The position numbers and the translations under genes are program-made. DNA of 64,000 nt from positions 1,773,206 through 1,837,205 of the forward strand of contig NZ_CP020867.1 in assembly GCF_002104335.1 (NCBI RefSeq). Reading direction: 5' to 3'. The notes beneath the pieces are model-generated. The model was not told the DNA's origin. It saw only the letters and a program-made list of their open reading frames with translations, and made no database searches. Positions 1 through 8,896 of the stretch are shown here, piece by piece. Source of the stretch: Campylobacter cuniculorum DSM 23162 = LMG 24588. GTDB lineage: Bacteria > Campylobacterota > Campylobacteria > Campylobacterales > Campylobacteraceae. Numbering within the stretch: position 1 is the first letter of the stretch; each line of letters opens with the position of its first letter.

Positions 1-2
1 AT

Positions 3-542
3 TTTTACGATGCAAGACGTGCCCAACTTCAACATGTTAAGCCAAATAAGGCTCATCAAATCATCGCAAAACTAAAAAAACACTACAAAGAAAATTTATT
101 TGTAGTCACTCAAAATGTCGATGATTTGCTCGAACGTGCAGGTTGTGAAGAAGTGATACATTTGCATGGCTTTTTGCCCGAACTTCGCTGTTTAGAATGC
201 GGAGAAATTTTTAACATAAACTATGAAAGTATATTAGGAAAAATCTGCCCCCGATGCAAAAGTAAGAATTTAAGGCATAATATCATTATGTTTGAAGAAC
301 AAGCCCCCGCTTATGTTACGCTTTATGAACTTTTAAATCGAACAAATCTTTTCATCAGTATAGGCACTTCCGGACAAGTTTTGCCTGTGGGACATTATGC
401 AAGAATGTGTGAAAAAAGCATTTTAAATATTATGGAAAAAGATGAATATTTAGAGCAATTTTTTGATAAAATTTACATTGAAAATGTGCTGGATGCTATG
501 GATAAAATCGCAAATGATATAAAGGAATTTATGGATGTTTGA
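3..542 (+). CDS. cobB: NAD-dependent protein deacylase, sirtuin class (5' end cut off)
   Basis: C-terminal part of a Sir2-family NAD-dependent lysine deacylase. The frame is open from base 3, so the first in-window start (TTG at 126) is not the real one. Visible motifs: YDARRAQL, the TQNVDDL NAD/catalytic loop, HLHG with the catalytic histidine, two CxxC pairs (CLEC, CPRC) for the structural zinc, and GTSGQVLPV. The Tyr-x-x-Arg in YDAR is the pair that in CobB and SIRT5 reads acidic acyl groups, which suggests desuccinylase as well as deacetylase activity (inference). The end overlaps the next gene by 8 bases. In C. jejuni the orthologue also sits beside the LysE-type gene and dapE. Confidence 0.9.
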   Translation, partial: FYDARRAQLQHVKPNKAHQIIAKLKKHYKENLFVVTQNVDDLLERAGCEEVIHLHGFLPELRCLECGEIFNINYESILGKICPRCKSKNLRHNIIMFEEQAPAYVTLYELLNRTNLFISIGTSGQVLPVGHYARMCEKSILNIMEKDEYLEQFFDKIYIENVLDAMDKIANDIKEFMDV

Positions 543-1143
543 AGCTTTTTTTAGTGGAGTTTTATTAGGACTTGGTGTGGCTGTGCCTTTTGGTCCTATA
601 AATATCTTAATTTTATCTTATGCTTTAAAATCTTTCTCAAATTCCTTTTGTATAGGCTTTGGAGCTATGAGTGCGGACATAATGTTTCTTTGTTTGCTTA
701 ATTTTGGCTTACTTGGTTTTTTAAAGGGTGCAATTTTTACAAAAATTTTAGCGGTTTTTGGCTTTATATTTTTAACTTATATAGCTTTTTCACTTTTTAA
801 GTCTAAACATAAAGCCTTAGAATTTAAAGAAAAAGAGCTCAATGAAAGTCTGCTTAAAAGCTTTATAAAAGGTTTTACTTTAAATGCTTTAAATCCTTAT
901 GTAATAGGATTTTGGTTGAGTATAGCTGTGATTTTTACAAAGAATGAATTTGCTTTTTTTATGATTGCGGGTTTGTTTTTATTCATACTTTTTTGGATTT
1001 TTTCTTTATCGTTTTTTGTGGGTCGATTCAGCCATTTATTCAGTGCAAAAGTGATATATTTTATCAATATAAGTTCAGCCATCATTATAGAATATTTCGC
1101 TTTAAATTTAGTCTATAAAACTTTTTTATTAAAGGATAATTAA
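535..1143 (+). CDS. LysE/RhtB-family membrane exporter
   Basis: A 202-residue integral membrane protein of the LysE amino-acid exporter family. It opens with a family-typical segment ([19 protein letters not shown], about residues 13-31) containing the conserved Pro-Phe-Gly-Pro. Roughly six hydrophobic helices follow, with a charged loop near residues 85-105. The ATG at 535 lies inside the last codons of the sirtuin and the stop TAA shares its last base with the dapE ATG, so the three genes look translationally coupled. The substrate cannot be told from sequence. Family confidence is high, function low. Confidence 0.85.
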   Translation: MFEAFFSGVLLGLGVAVPFGPINILILSYALKSFSNSFCIGFGAMSADIMFLCLLNFGLLGFLKGAIFTKILAVFGFIFLTYIAFSLFKSKHKALEFKEKELNESLLKSFIKGFTLNALNPYVIGFWLSIAVIFTKNEFAFFMIAGLFLFILFWIFSLSFFVGRFSHLFSAKVIYFINISSAIIIEYFALNLVYKTFLLKDN

Positions 1144-2240
1144 TGCATGCAAAAGAATTTTTAATGGAACTTTTGAAATTTAAATCCATAACGCCTCAAG
1201 ATGATGGAGCCTTAAATTTTATTGCCTTAGAATTGAGTCATTTTCAAGTTGTTTTCATTGAAAAAGAAGGAGTGAGAAATCTTTTGCTTACAAAAGAATT
1301 TTCTAAAGAAGGTGAGCATTTAGCCTTTGGAGGGCATATTGATGTGGTCAGTGCGGGAGAGGGCTGGGAGAGTCATCCTTTTAAACCCATAGAAAAAGAA
1401 GGTTTTATCTATGCAAGAGGGGCTCAAGATATGAAAAGCGGTTTAGCAGCCTTTCTTTGGGCAGCAAAAAAAGCAAATTTTAAAGGCTCAAGGCTTTCAA
1501 TGCTCATAACAAGCGATGAGGAAGGCGATGCAAAATATGGCACTTTAGAGCTTTTAAAATACATGAAAGAAAAGCAAATCCTGCCCGATTATGCTGTGGT
1601 TGCTGAAGCAACGTGTGTGAAAAAATTTGGCGATAGCATTAAAATCGGTCGGCGGGGCTCAATCAATGGGCGATTAACCATCAAAGGCAAACAAGGACAT
1701 GTGGCTTATCCTGAAAAATGTATCAATCCTATCCACGATTTTGCAGGAGTTTTAAAATTCTTAGCAGGATTTGACCTAGACCCCGGAAGTGCGGAATTTT
1801 CTCCCTCTAAAATCGTTATCACAGATATTCGTGGCGGAATGCAACTTCATAATGTGACGCCAAACGACTTAAAACTTATGTTTAATGTGCGAAATTCTCC
1901 AGATACAAGCCTTGAAGATGTGCGAAATTATATAGAAAAGATTTGTGAAGGCTTAAATTATGAGTTAGAACTCTCTCAAAGCTCCAAACCTTTTTTAACC
2001 GATGCTCAAAATAAAATCGTGCAAAAACTCAATGAAAGTGTGCAAAAAATCACCTCCATTGTGCCCGAGCTTAACACCAAAGGTGGCACAAGCGATGCGA
2101 GATATTTTGCTGAATTTGGGGTTAAGGTTGCTGAATTTGGAGTTTGTAACGATACAATCCACGCAGTCAATGAAAGAGTTAGCGTCGAGGAATTTGAAAA
2201 ACTCTGCCTTGTTTTTAAAGATTTGATAGAAAATTTTTAA
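1143..2240 (+). CDS. dapE: Succinyl-diaminopimelate desuccinylase
   Basis: A 365-residue M20-family zinc hydrolase that releases succinate from N-succinyl-LL-diaminopimelate in lysine and peptidoglycan precursor synthesis. Metal and catalytic motifs are in order: GGHIDVV (first His and Asp), [10 protein letters not shown] (bridging Asp), TSDEEGD (Glu pair), the dimerisation stretch [20 protein letters not shown], and TKGGTSDAR near the C-terminus. Length is normal. It starts at the TAATG junction with the upstream exporter. lysA, a later step of the same pathway, is at 36800-38002. Confidence 0.95.
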   Translation: MHAKEFLMELLKFKSITPQDDGALNFIALELSHFQVVFIEKEGVRNLLLTKEFSKEGEHLAFGGHIDVVSAGEGWESHPFKPIEKEGFIYARGAQDMKSGLAAFLWAAKKANFKGSRLSMLITSDEEGDAKYGTLELLKYMKEKQILPDYAVVAEATCVKKFGDSIKIGRRGSINGRLTIKGKQGHVAYPEKCINPIHDFAGVLKFLAGFDLDPGSAEFSPSKIVITDIRGGMQLHNVTPNDLKLMFNVRNSPDTSLEDVRNYIEKICEGLNYELELSQSSKPFLTDAQNKIVQKLNESVQKITSIVPELNTKGGTSDARYFAEFGVKVAEFGVCNDTIHAVNERVSVEEFEKLCLVFKDLIENF

Positions 2241-2315
2241 CACAGAATTTTGAGAGAAAAGAGCAAAACAAACTTGCAATTTATCTGTGATAAATTTTGA
2301 TTTTAAGGACTGAAA

Positions 2316-5300
2316 TTGAATGAAATTTACAAAGAGCAATTAGAAATTTACCAAAAAGAACTTAAAGAGCTTTATGAGAGTAAAAAATACAATGAACTTT
2401 CCTTCCGCACTCCCTTAGAAAATTGTCTCAAAGCCTTAAAGCCCAAAGGCACAAAACTCATACAAGAAGCTCAAAGTGAAAAGAATCAGGGGCATATAAG
2501 ACCCGATTTTAAAGTTTATAAAACCATAGATAAAGAAGATGAACTAAGCTATGAAAATTTAATTGGCTTTGTAGAATGCAAGAACATCACAGAGAATTTA
2601 AACAAACACATCAAAAGCTCTCAACTTGATAAATACCTAAGCATTTCACCTAATATCATACTCACAAATTACAAAAAATTTATCCTTTTTTCTTTTGATA
2701 AGATTGTAGAAGAGGTAGAATTATTTAATGATGAATTAGACGCAAATGAAGACCTTTTTGATGATTTCTCGCAAAGGCTTTTAAAATTTAAAGAACTTAT
2801 AGAAAAATTTTTTAACGACACGCATACAACGATTAAAACCAAAGATGAATTTGTGAAAATTCTAAGCTCTCAAAGCTTTTATTTGAGTTATTCATTAAAT
2901 GAAGCTTACAAGCAAGAAAAACAAAGGCAAGAGGCTAAAAACGCACTCATCAAAGGACATTCCTTTTACAGATTTTTTCAACGCACATTTGACACTTTTA
3001 AAGGAATGCAAAAGATTGAATTCAGTGAGCTTGATTTTTGCGATATTATAGCTCAAAGTATCGTTTATGGAATGTTTGTTTCTTTTGTAGAATTAGAACA
3101 AGACACAAAAAAAGAGAGAATTGCAACAGATGAATTCATCAAACTCCTGCCGAGTCAATTTAAAACTTTGATTGAATTCATTTATTTTGCACTGCCCTCT
3201 TTTGACATACCTAAAGATATTGTTTATGTCCTTGAAAATGTAAAGAAAACCCTCGCTTTAATTGACAAAAGCGAACTTTGCAAAATGCTAAATACCGAGC
3301 TTGAGGACATTTGCATCTATCTTTATGAGGATTTTTTAAAATCCTACGATGAGTTAAGAGCCACTCAAAAGCGTAAAGAAGGCGGAGTTTTTTATACACC
3401 AAAAGAAGTTGTAGAGATGATTGTTTCAAGTTTGCACACATTTTTAAAAGATAAATTCAATAAAAGCAAAGGCTTTGCTGATGAGGGCGTCAAAGTGCTT
3501 GATTTTGCGACAGGAACGGGGAGTTTCCTTGCTTGTGTTTTTGAAAAAATTTTAAAAGAAGAAAATATAAAAGCCCTTGAACACGCGACAATTAAGGATA
3601 AATTTTTAAAAGACATTTATGGTTTTGAACTCTCTTTTGTGGCTTATATTGTTGCGAGATTAAAGCTTTCTTTGATTCTTAAAAAGCGAGGTTTTACAAA
3701 TTTTGATGAAAATGATTTGAAAATTTTTCTCAATAACACCTTAGATTTAGAAAATACAGCAAATCATCAATTAGACATGCCCCTAGAACATCTTGATGAG
3801 GAATGGAAACAAGCCCGAGACGTCAAGTATTCTCAAAATCTGCTTGTCATTTTAGGCAATCCTCCCTACAATGTTAAAAGCAAAAATAAAGGCAAAGAAA
3901 TTTTAGACCTGCTCCAAAGCTACAAAGAGGGTTTAAATGAAACAAAGCTTAATTTAGATGATGATTATATCAAATTCATACGCTTTGCCCAGTGGAAACT
4001 GCTTGAACAACAAAGGCAAAATTCCCTTTTTGAACATCAAAAAGGACTTTTAGGCTTCATCACAAACAATTCTTTTTTAAGCGGACGCACACACCGAAAA
4101 ATGCGAGAGAGTCTCTATAAAAGCTTTGATGAAATTTACATACTCAATCTTCACGGAAGCGATAAAGAGCCTAAGGAGGATAAAAATATTTTTGACATTC
4201 GCGTAGGCGTTTGCATTTCACTCTTTGTCAAATACAAAGAAGAGCACAGCACGGGGGCAAAATTGTATTATCATTCAAGCTTAGAAAATCAAATCTTTTC
4301 TAAAAAAGACAAACTAGCCCTACTCAATGAACTCAAAGAAAAGGGCTTAAAGTCCATAAAATGGCAAGAATTAACACCCCAAGAGCCTTATTTTTGGTTT
4401 GTGCCTAAGAATTTAGAGGACAAAGAATATGAAAATTTTTGGGCTTTGGCAGAGGATAAGGCTTTAGGAGATTGTAAAACAATATTTGAAAATTTTAGTA
4501 GTGGAATTTCAGCATTAAGAGACAAAATTTGTATTCATCTTAACATAAATAGTTTAAAAGAAACTTTAGAAAATTTTAAAAATTTAGAAGTCAAGGACAT
4601 TAGAGAAAAGTATCAAGTTACAGATTCTAGAGATTGGGGCGTTGAGAGAGCAAAACAAGATGTAAAGAAAAATCAAGGCACAATTCAAAAAATCGCCTAT
4701 CGTCCCTTTGATTTTCGTTATACTTATATGCATGAAAATTCCAAAGGATTTTTAGGCTATCCTTGCTATGATACAATGCAACATTTTTTGTGGGGTGAAA
4801 ATTTAGGGCTTTGTTTTCCTAAAACAACTCTCAATCCAAATTTTGACTATGGTTTAGCCCTCAATACGATTGCGGATAGAAGTCTTGGGGGTAAAAATAC
4901 AGGTTCTGAAACCTATATTGCCCCACTTTATCGCTATGAAAGCACTTTAGGTGAGCATTTGCAAGAATTAGAAAAAGTTCCTAATTTCACTCAAAATTTT
5001 AAAGATTTTTGCAAAAACAATGAACTCTTAAAAGACAAAAGTCCCGAAGACATCTTAGCCTTTATTTATGCGAATTTATTCAATCCAAACTACCGCAAAA
5101 ACCACTTAGAATACCTAAAAAGCGGTTTTCCTCGCATAAATTTTGAAGTGGATTTAGAAAGTTTTAATGCATTGATAAAATACGGAAAAGAGCTTTTAGA
5201 CCTCCATCTTTTTAAGACAATTCCACAAGATTCAAAAATAACTTTGGACTTTTTAGATGAAAAACAAAAGCAGAGTCTTAAAATTGAAGCTGTGAAAGAA

Positions 5301-5522
5301 AGGTGGAGAGAAAACAAGCTTTATTTAAATGAAAATTTGGTGATTAAAGGCGTGAGCAAAGAAATAATGGAGTTTAAAATAGGAGGTTATGAAGTGATTA
5401 AATCCTTTTTAAAATACCGCAAAGATTACGAAATGTCAAAAGATGAAACCATGCATTTACTTAATATCTGTAAAGTGCTTGAGAAAACCCTTGCTTTGCA
5501 AAAGAATTTGGAGGAAATATGA
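2316..5522 (+). CDS. Single-chain restriction-modification enzyme (type IIG-like, ISP-type specificity domain)
   Basis: A 1068-residue protein combining cutting, methylation and target recognition. The N-terminal ~130 residues carry a PD-(D/E)xK-like nuclease signature (RPDFKVY then GFVECKN). A helical linker follows, then an N6-adenine methyltransferase with SAM motif DFATGTGSFL (near residue 395) and catalytic NPPYN (near residue 510). The C-terminal half (about 560-1000) resembles the specificity domain of type ISP enzymes, including a segment like AYRPFDFRYTY. There is no helicase motif between nuclease and methylase, so it is closer to type IIG than true ISP. The start is TTG at 2316 with AAGGA just upstream. 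The stop overlaps the thiS ATG (ATGA). C. jejuni carries the CjeI enzyme beside this same sirtuin/LysE/dapE locus, so the site is a known swap point. The recognition sequence cannot be read. Confidence 0.88.
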   Translation: MNEIYKEQLEIYQKELKELYESKKYNELSFRTPLENCLKALKPKGTKLIQEAQSEKNQGHIRPDFKVYKTIDKEDELSYENLIGFVECKNITENLNKHIKSSQLDKYLSISPNIILTNYKKFILFSFDKIVEEVELFNDELDANEDLFDDFSQRLLKFKELIEKFFNDTHTTIKTKDEFVKILSSQSFYLSYSLNEAYKQEKQRQEAKNALIKGHSFYRFFQRTFDTFKGMQKIEFSELDFCDIIAQSIVYGMFVSFVELEQDTKKERIATDEFIKLLPSQFKTLIEFIYFALPSFDIPKDIVYVLENVKKTLALIDKSELCKMLNTELEDICIYLYEDFLKSYDELRATQKRKEGGVFYTPKEVVEMIVSSLHTFLKDKFNKSKGFADEGVKVLDFATGTGSFLACVFEKILKEENIKALEHATIKDKFLKDIYGFELSFVAYIVARLKLSLILKKRGFTNFDENDLKIFLNNTLDLENTANHQLDMPLEHLDEEWKQARDVKYSQNLLVILGNPPYNVKSKNKGKEILDLLQSYKEGLNETKLNLDDDYIKFIRFAQWKLLEQQRQNSLFEHQKGLLGFITNNSFLSGRTHRKMRESLYKSFDEIYILNLHGSDKEPKEDKNIFDIRVGVCISLFVKYKEEHSTGAKLYYHSSLENQIFSKKDKLALLNELKEKGLKSIKWQELTPQEPYFWFVPKNLEDKEYENFWALAEDKALGDCKTIFENFSSGISALRDKICIHLNINSLKETLENFKNLEVKDIREKYQVTDSRDWGVERAKQDVKKNQGTIQKIAYRPFDFRYTYMHENSKGFLGYPCYDTMQHFLWGENLGLCFPKTTLNPNFDYGLALNTIADRSLGGKNTGSETYIAPLYRYESTLGEHLQELEKVPNFTQNFKDFCKNNELLKDKSPEDILAFIYANLFNPNYRKNHLEYLKSGFPRINFEVDLESFNALIKYGKELLDLHLFKTIPQDSKITLDFLDEKQKQSLKIEAVKERWRENKLYLNENLVIKGVSKEIMEFKIGGYEVIKSFLKYRKDYEMSKDETMHLLNICKVLEKTLALQKNLEEI

Positions 5523-5710
5523 TCATCAATGGAGAGAAAATTGAAATGAAAGAACTGAAATTTTTAGACCTTTTAAAACAAAAAGGTTTAAAAACAGAAT
5601 TGATTGCTTTAGAACTCAATGGCAAAATCGTCCCAAAAAATGAATTTGAAAAATTAATCTTAAAAGAAAACGATAGAGCCGAGATTGTAAGCTTTGTAGG
5701 AGGTGGTTGA
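5519..5710 (+). CDS. thiS: Sulfur carrier protein ThiS
   Basis: A 63-residue ubiquitin-fold protein ending in Gly-Gly-Gly. Its C-terminus is adenylated by ThiF and thiocarboxylated to carry sulfur to ThiG for the thiazole half of thiamine. Features seen: MIINGEKIE start, central IALELNGKIVPK, and VSFVGGG at the end. The ATG overlaps the stop of the restriction enzyme (ATGA) and its stop overlaps the thiF ATG (TGATG). Expression is therefore probably coupled to the restriction gene. Most ThiS end in a bare Gly-Gly; here one more Gly precedes the pair. Confidence 0.92.
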   Translation: MIINGEKIEMKELKFLDLLKQKGLKTELIALELNGKIVPKNEFEKLILKENDRAEIVSFVGGG

Positions 5711-6513
5711 TGAGGATAAAATTCAATGGCAAGGATTATGAAACAAATTGCAAGGATACTTTGGAATTTTTTAAACAACACAGCAAAGATGAAAACGATG
5801 TATGGATAATCAATGGCTTTGCTACAAAGGCAAAGCAGGAATTAAAAGACTCCGATGAGCTTTTTTGTATCAGTAAAAATACCCTGCCTCCAAAAGATGC
5901 TCTTGAAGCAATGATGAGAGCAAGACACACGCCTAAACTTTACGATAAGCTTAAAATTTCAAGCGTCGCTGTGTGCGGACTGGGCGGACTGGGCTCACAT
6001 ATAGCCCTTATGCTTGCAAGAAGTGGGGTTGGCAGACTTCATTTGATTGATTTTGATGTGATTGAACCAAGCAATCTCAATCGTCAAGCTTATATGATAG
6101 AAGATTTGGGGAAATTTAAAACTGAAGCGATGAAGGAACAAATTTCAAAAATCAATCCTTTTATAGAAGTAAAAATCGATACTTTAAGGATTGATGAAAA
6201 TAATATCAAGGATTTATTTAAAGATGATGATATAGTCTGCGAAGCTTTTGATAGTGATTTGGCTAAGGCTATGCTCGCACAAAATTTTCATCGCTATTTT
6301 GAGGATAAAGTGCTTATTTGTGGCTCTGGACTTGCTGGATATGGGAATTCAAATTCCATACAAACAAGAAAAATTGCTTGTAATTTCTATGTGTGCGGGG
6401 ATTTAGAAAGTGCCGCACAACCCGGAAATGGACTCATGGCACCAAGGGTTAATATTTGTGCAGCTCATCAAGCAAATTTGGTTTTAGAGCTTTTGGTGCA
6501 AATTAAAAATTGA
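5710..6513 (+). CDS. thiF: ThiS adenylyltransferase ThiF
   Basis: An E1-like enzyme that activates the ThiS C-terminus with ATP. The nucleotide-binding loop is VCGLGGLGSHIA (about residues 92-103), followed by LIDFDVIEPSNLNRQ, the classic acidic/Asn-Arg E1 motif. The first ~75 residues form an extra small domain that looks ThiS-like (RIKFNGKDYETN), as in the ThiF type found in Campylobacter and clostridia. I chose ATG 5710 (TGATG overlap with thiS) over the TTG three bases earlier. About 390 bases separate it from thiG. Confidence 0.9.
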   Translation: MRIKFNGKDYETNCKDTLEFFKQHSKDENDVWIINGFATKAKQELKDSDELFCISKNTLPPKDALEAMMRARHTPKLYDKLKISSVAVCGLGGLGSHIALMLARSGVGRLHLIDFDVIEPSNLNRQAYMIEDLGKFKTEAMKEQISKINPFIEVKIDTLRIDENNIKDLFKDDDIVCEAFDSDLAKAMLAQNFHRYFEDKVLICGSGLAGYGNSNSIQTRKIACNFYVCGDLESAAQPGNGLMAPRVNICAAHQANLVLELLVQIKN

Positions 6514-6539
6514 TTTAAATTGCTTTTTAAAAAAGCTCT

Positions 6540-6750
6540 TGTGCAAAATTTAAATGGTATTATTTTGGATAATCTTAGAAGAAAATGAAAAATATCTCAA
6601 AGAGGAATTCAATATAATGCTTTTTAAATCAATGCAGTATTAAAAAAGAATTTGAAAAATCAGCTTGTTAAAGTATGCTATGAACATGCTTGTTATTACG
6701 ATAAAAGCTTGAATGCTTTCTTTGAAATAAAAAATTGTTTTGATGTTTAA
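6540..6750 (+). pseudogene. Possible decayed coding remnant between thiF and thiG
   Basis: The thiF-thiG gap of about 390 bases has no intact gene. Short protein-like stretches sit in shifted frames, for example one around 6575-6645 (ENEKYLKEEFNIMLFKSMQY) ending in a stop and another ending at about 6750 (YEHACYYDKSLNAFFEIKN). This pattern suggests a frameshifted, decayed small gene. I do not recognise the family. TATAAT at 6792-6797 is promoter-like. Confidence 0.25.
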
Positions 6751-6870
6751 AAAATAAAAGCACAAAATATTGCTTGTATCACCGCTTTTATTATAATATT
6801 ATAACAAGATAAAAATTTAAAAGAATATTTTAGAATGCTGAAAAATTAAAAATTTTTAATCCAAATAAGA

Positions 6871-6876
6871 TAAAAT
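6871..6876 (+). promoter_or_regulatory. Candidate -10 box for thiG
   Basis: TAAAAT in the context AAGATAAAATATTT, about 28 bases before the chosen thiG ATG. A GAGGAT ribosome site follows at about 6894. Campylobacter sigma-70 promoters often have a -10 and AT periodicity but no clear -35. The site fits thiG needing its own promoter after separation from thiF. Confidence 0.4.
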
Positions 6877-6903
6877 ATTTTGAAAATTTTAGTGAGGATA
6901 AAA

Positions 6904-7674
6904 ATGAATAAAGACACCCTTAAAATCGGAGAATTCGAGTTTGAATCCCGCTTTATCTTAGGTTCTGGAAAATATTCTTTAGAGCTTATAAAATCAGCGG
7001 TAGAAGAAGCACAGGCACAAATCATCACTCTTGCCTTAAGACGTGCTAATACAGGAGAAATTGCAAATATTTTAGACTATATCCCTAAAAATATCACTCT
7101 TTTGCCCAATACTTCAGGGGCTAGAAATGCACAAGAAGCTTTGCGTATCGCAAGACTTTCAAGAGAGCTTGGATGTGGAGAGCTTATAAAGATTGAAGTG
7201 ATTGGCGATAGCAAGTATTTATTGCCCGATAATTACGAAACGATTAAGGCTGTAGAACTTTTAGCAAAAGACGGCTTTACGCCTTTACCTTATATGCATG
7301 CTGATCTTTACGCTGCAAGAGCTATGGTGGAGGCTGGAGCGGCGGCGATTATGCCTTTAGCAGCTCCCATTGGAAGCAATAAAGGACTTTGTGCTAAGGA
7401 ATTCATACAAATTCTACTCAACGAAATTTCTTTACCCATCATCGTCGATGCGGGTATTGGCACACCAGCACAAGCATGTGAAGCAATGCAAATGGGAGTG
7501 AGTGCAGTGATGATTAATACAGCCATAGCAGAAGCTAAAAAGGTTGCTTTAATGGCAAGAGCCTTTGCTTTAGCTATTCGTGCAGGACGCGAAGCGTATT
7601 TGGCTAAAATTCCACGAGTGAATGAATTTGCAAAGGCGAGTTCTCCTCTTACGGGATTTTTAAGAGATGAATGA
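6904..7674 (+). CDS. thiG: Thiazole synthase
   Basis: A 256-residue TIM-barrel enzyme that builds the thiazole phosphate from deoxyxylulose phosphate, ThiS thiocarboxylate and dehydroglycine. Motifs: [16 protein letters not shown] near the start, [13 protein letters not shown], the Schiff-base lysine region LIKIEVIGD, the phosphate loops [12 protein letters not shown] and [10 protein letters not shown], and TAIAEAKK. I use ATG 6904 (MNKDTLKIG) with GAGGAT before it, not the in-frame TTG at 6880. In C. jejuni thiG is followed by thiH, but no thiH (or thiO) is present in this window. dxs at 28319-30169 makes the sugar-phosphate substrate. Confidence 0.95.
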   Translation: MNKDTLKIGEFEFESRFILGSGKYSLELIKSAVEEAQAQIITLALRRANTGEIANILDYIPKNITLLPNTSGARNAQEALRIARLSRELGCGELIKIEVIGDSKYLLPDNYETIKAVELLAKDGFTPLPYMHADLYAARAMVEAGAAAIMPLAAPIGSNKGLCAKEFIQILLNEISLPIIVDAGIGTPAQACEAMQMGVSAVMINTAIAEAKKVALMARAFALAIRAGREAYLAKIPRVNEFAKASSPLTGFLRDE

Positions 7675-7999
7675 CATTTTATGTTTTCTTGTTTGTTTTA
7701 ATCCTTTATGGAATGAAAATATTTTTTTAGCTTCACACGGGGCAAAAAGATACAAGAAAAGCTATCAATTCTAAAGTTCTGTGTTTTTAAGCTTAGAAAA
7801 AATTGAATTATATTTTTAACAAAAAAAGAGGGGGGGGGTCAATTGAGAAGATGAATAAATTTAAACGCTCAGCTGATTTTTTCTAAGCACAATCAATTTT
7901 TATGCACTGATTAAAACAATGATTTTTCAGCATTGAGCTTTGTAAAATGCTTTGTTAAGCAAATTCTTTTGCCTTTTAAATATTTGCAATCGCAAGGTA
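7675..7999 (+). other. Gene-free gap containing an orphan G9 tract
   Basis: A 325-base gap between convergent thiG (+) and rimP (-), where thiH would be expected. No intact frame is present. It holds a run of nine G at 7830-7838 preceded by seven A, of the size that drives slippage in Campylobacter contingency genes. Translation around it gives only short pieces broken by stops. It may be the fossil of a phase-variable gene. A weak hairpin (AGCATT...AATGCT around 7917-7955) could end rimP transcription. Confidence 0.5.
7830..7838 (+). repeat. G9 homopolymer, orphan
   Basis: Nine consecutive G in an otherwise very AT-rich intergenic stretch. It is not inside any open frame that I can find on either strand. 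Confidence 0.9.
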
Positions 8000-8425
8000 T
8001 CAATTTTTCCATTCTACAAAGGTTTTTGCTTTTTTGATATTGTGGAATTCTAAAGAAATTGTTTGAGCTTGTCCGGTTCTTAAAAAGATACAAGAATCTT
8101 TAACGGCTAAAATTTCACCTTGAATTTTTTCATTGTCTTTTGTGCTAATCTTTACCTTTTCTCCTATGCTTTTAGAAAAATGGTCTAAAGTTTGAAGTTT
8201 TCTCTCAAGTCCCGGAGATGAAATTTCTAAAAAATATTCCTCATCAAAAGGATCTTCCACATCAAAAATGGGCGAGAGAATTTCACTCAATCTCGCACAA
8301 TCATCTAAATTCACTCCCCCATCTTTAAAGATAAAAATACGATAAATTTTTTTACCATTTTCCTTTGTAAGCTCTGTATCATAGAGTTTTACTCCAGCTT
8401 CTTTGCATAGGGCTTCAAGATTCAT
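8000..8425 (-). CDS. rimP: Ribosome maturation factor RimP
   Basis: A 141-residue RimP (YhbC) protein needed for 30S subunit maturation. It starts MNLEALCKEAG as in C. jejuni and has the family core GGVNLDDCARLSEILSPIFD followed by YFLEISSPGLERKL. I chose ATG 8425, with AAGGATAG just upstream, rather than the upstream in-frame start at 8449. The gene overlaps the rbfA end by 11 bases, so rbfA-rimP are one transcript. In C. jejuni both directly follow infB; here a plus-strand cassette intervenes. Confidence 0.93.
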   Translation of the reverse strand: MNLEALCKEAGVKLYDTELTKENGKKIYRIFIFKDGGVNLDDCARLSEILSPIFDVEDPFDEEYFLEISSPGLERKLQTLDHFSKSIGEKVKISTKDNEKIQGEILAVKDSCIFLRTGQAQTISLEFHNIKKAKTFVEWKN

Positions 8426-8777
8426 TTCTATCCTTTTTAATTTTTTCAAATAAAAAATCCATACGATTTTGATATTCTAATCTGTCATCAAATTTAAAAT
8501 GCAAATAGGGGCTTTTATACCAGCCTTGCTCACTCATACAATAATTTTGCAAAATTTTTGTTGCTTTTTTTAAATGTGTGAGAATTTGTTCTTGTTCTTT
8601 TGCATCGAAGGACATTTTATCGATATACACAAAGGCATCATAGCGTCCCTTTCTGCACTCAACATCTACAACGCAAAGATTTTTTAAAAGCTCATCATCT
8701 AAATGAGCCAAAGCTCGGGGAATGAGTTCTCTTAACACACTTTCGGTGCGAAGTTTTTTAAGTTCGCTTGGATTCAT
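8415..8777 (-). CDS. rbfA: 30S ribosome-binding factor RbfA
   Basis: A 120-residue RbfA with the short KH-like fold. Recognisable segments are RTESVLRELIPRALAHLDDE, VVDVECRKGRYDAFVYID and the conserved end SPYLHFKFDDRLEYQNRMDFLFEKI. It assists 16S rRNA 5' end maturation. It starts at ATG 8777 and must have its own promoter in the ~119 bases shared with the divergent cassette, because the usual upstream gene infB is 3.2 kb away. Confidence 0.92.
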   Translation of the reverse strand: MNPSELKKLRTESVLRELIPRALAHLDDELLKNLCVVDVECRKGRYDAFVYIDKMSFDAKEQEQILTHLKKATKILQNYCMSEQGWYKSPYLHFKFDDRLEYQNRMDFLFEKIKKDRNES

Positions 8778-8844
8778 CTTTAAACCTTGTTTTTAAGATA
8801 TAACTTTAACAAAAAATTCTTTAATTTTATTTGATATAAATTTG

Positions 8845-8866
8845 TTTTTTTTTTTTTTGATATAAT
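8845..8866 (+). promoter_or_regulatory. Promoter of the surface cassette with T14 tract and extended -10
   Basis: A run of 14 T (8845-8858) leads directly into TGATATAAT, an extended -10 with the TATAAT hexamer at 8861-8866. AAAGGAT follows at 8884, before ATG 8897. The T run occupies the spacer upstream of the -10, so its length could alter promoter strength as well as the G tract altering frame. Confidence 0.6.
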
Positions 8867-8896
8867 GCTTAGAAATTTTTCATAAAGGATGATAGA

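Noticed and set aside
2316-5522. Calling the large enzyme a true type ISP restriction protein
   Set aside because: No helicase motifs lie between the nuclease-like and methylase parts, so type IIG-like is safer.
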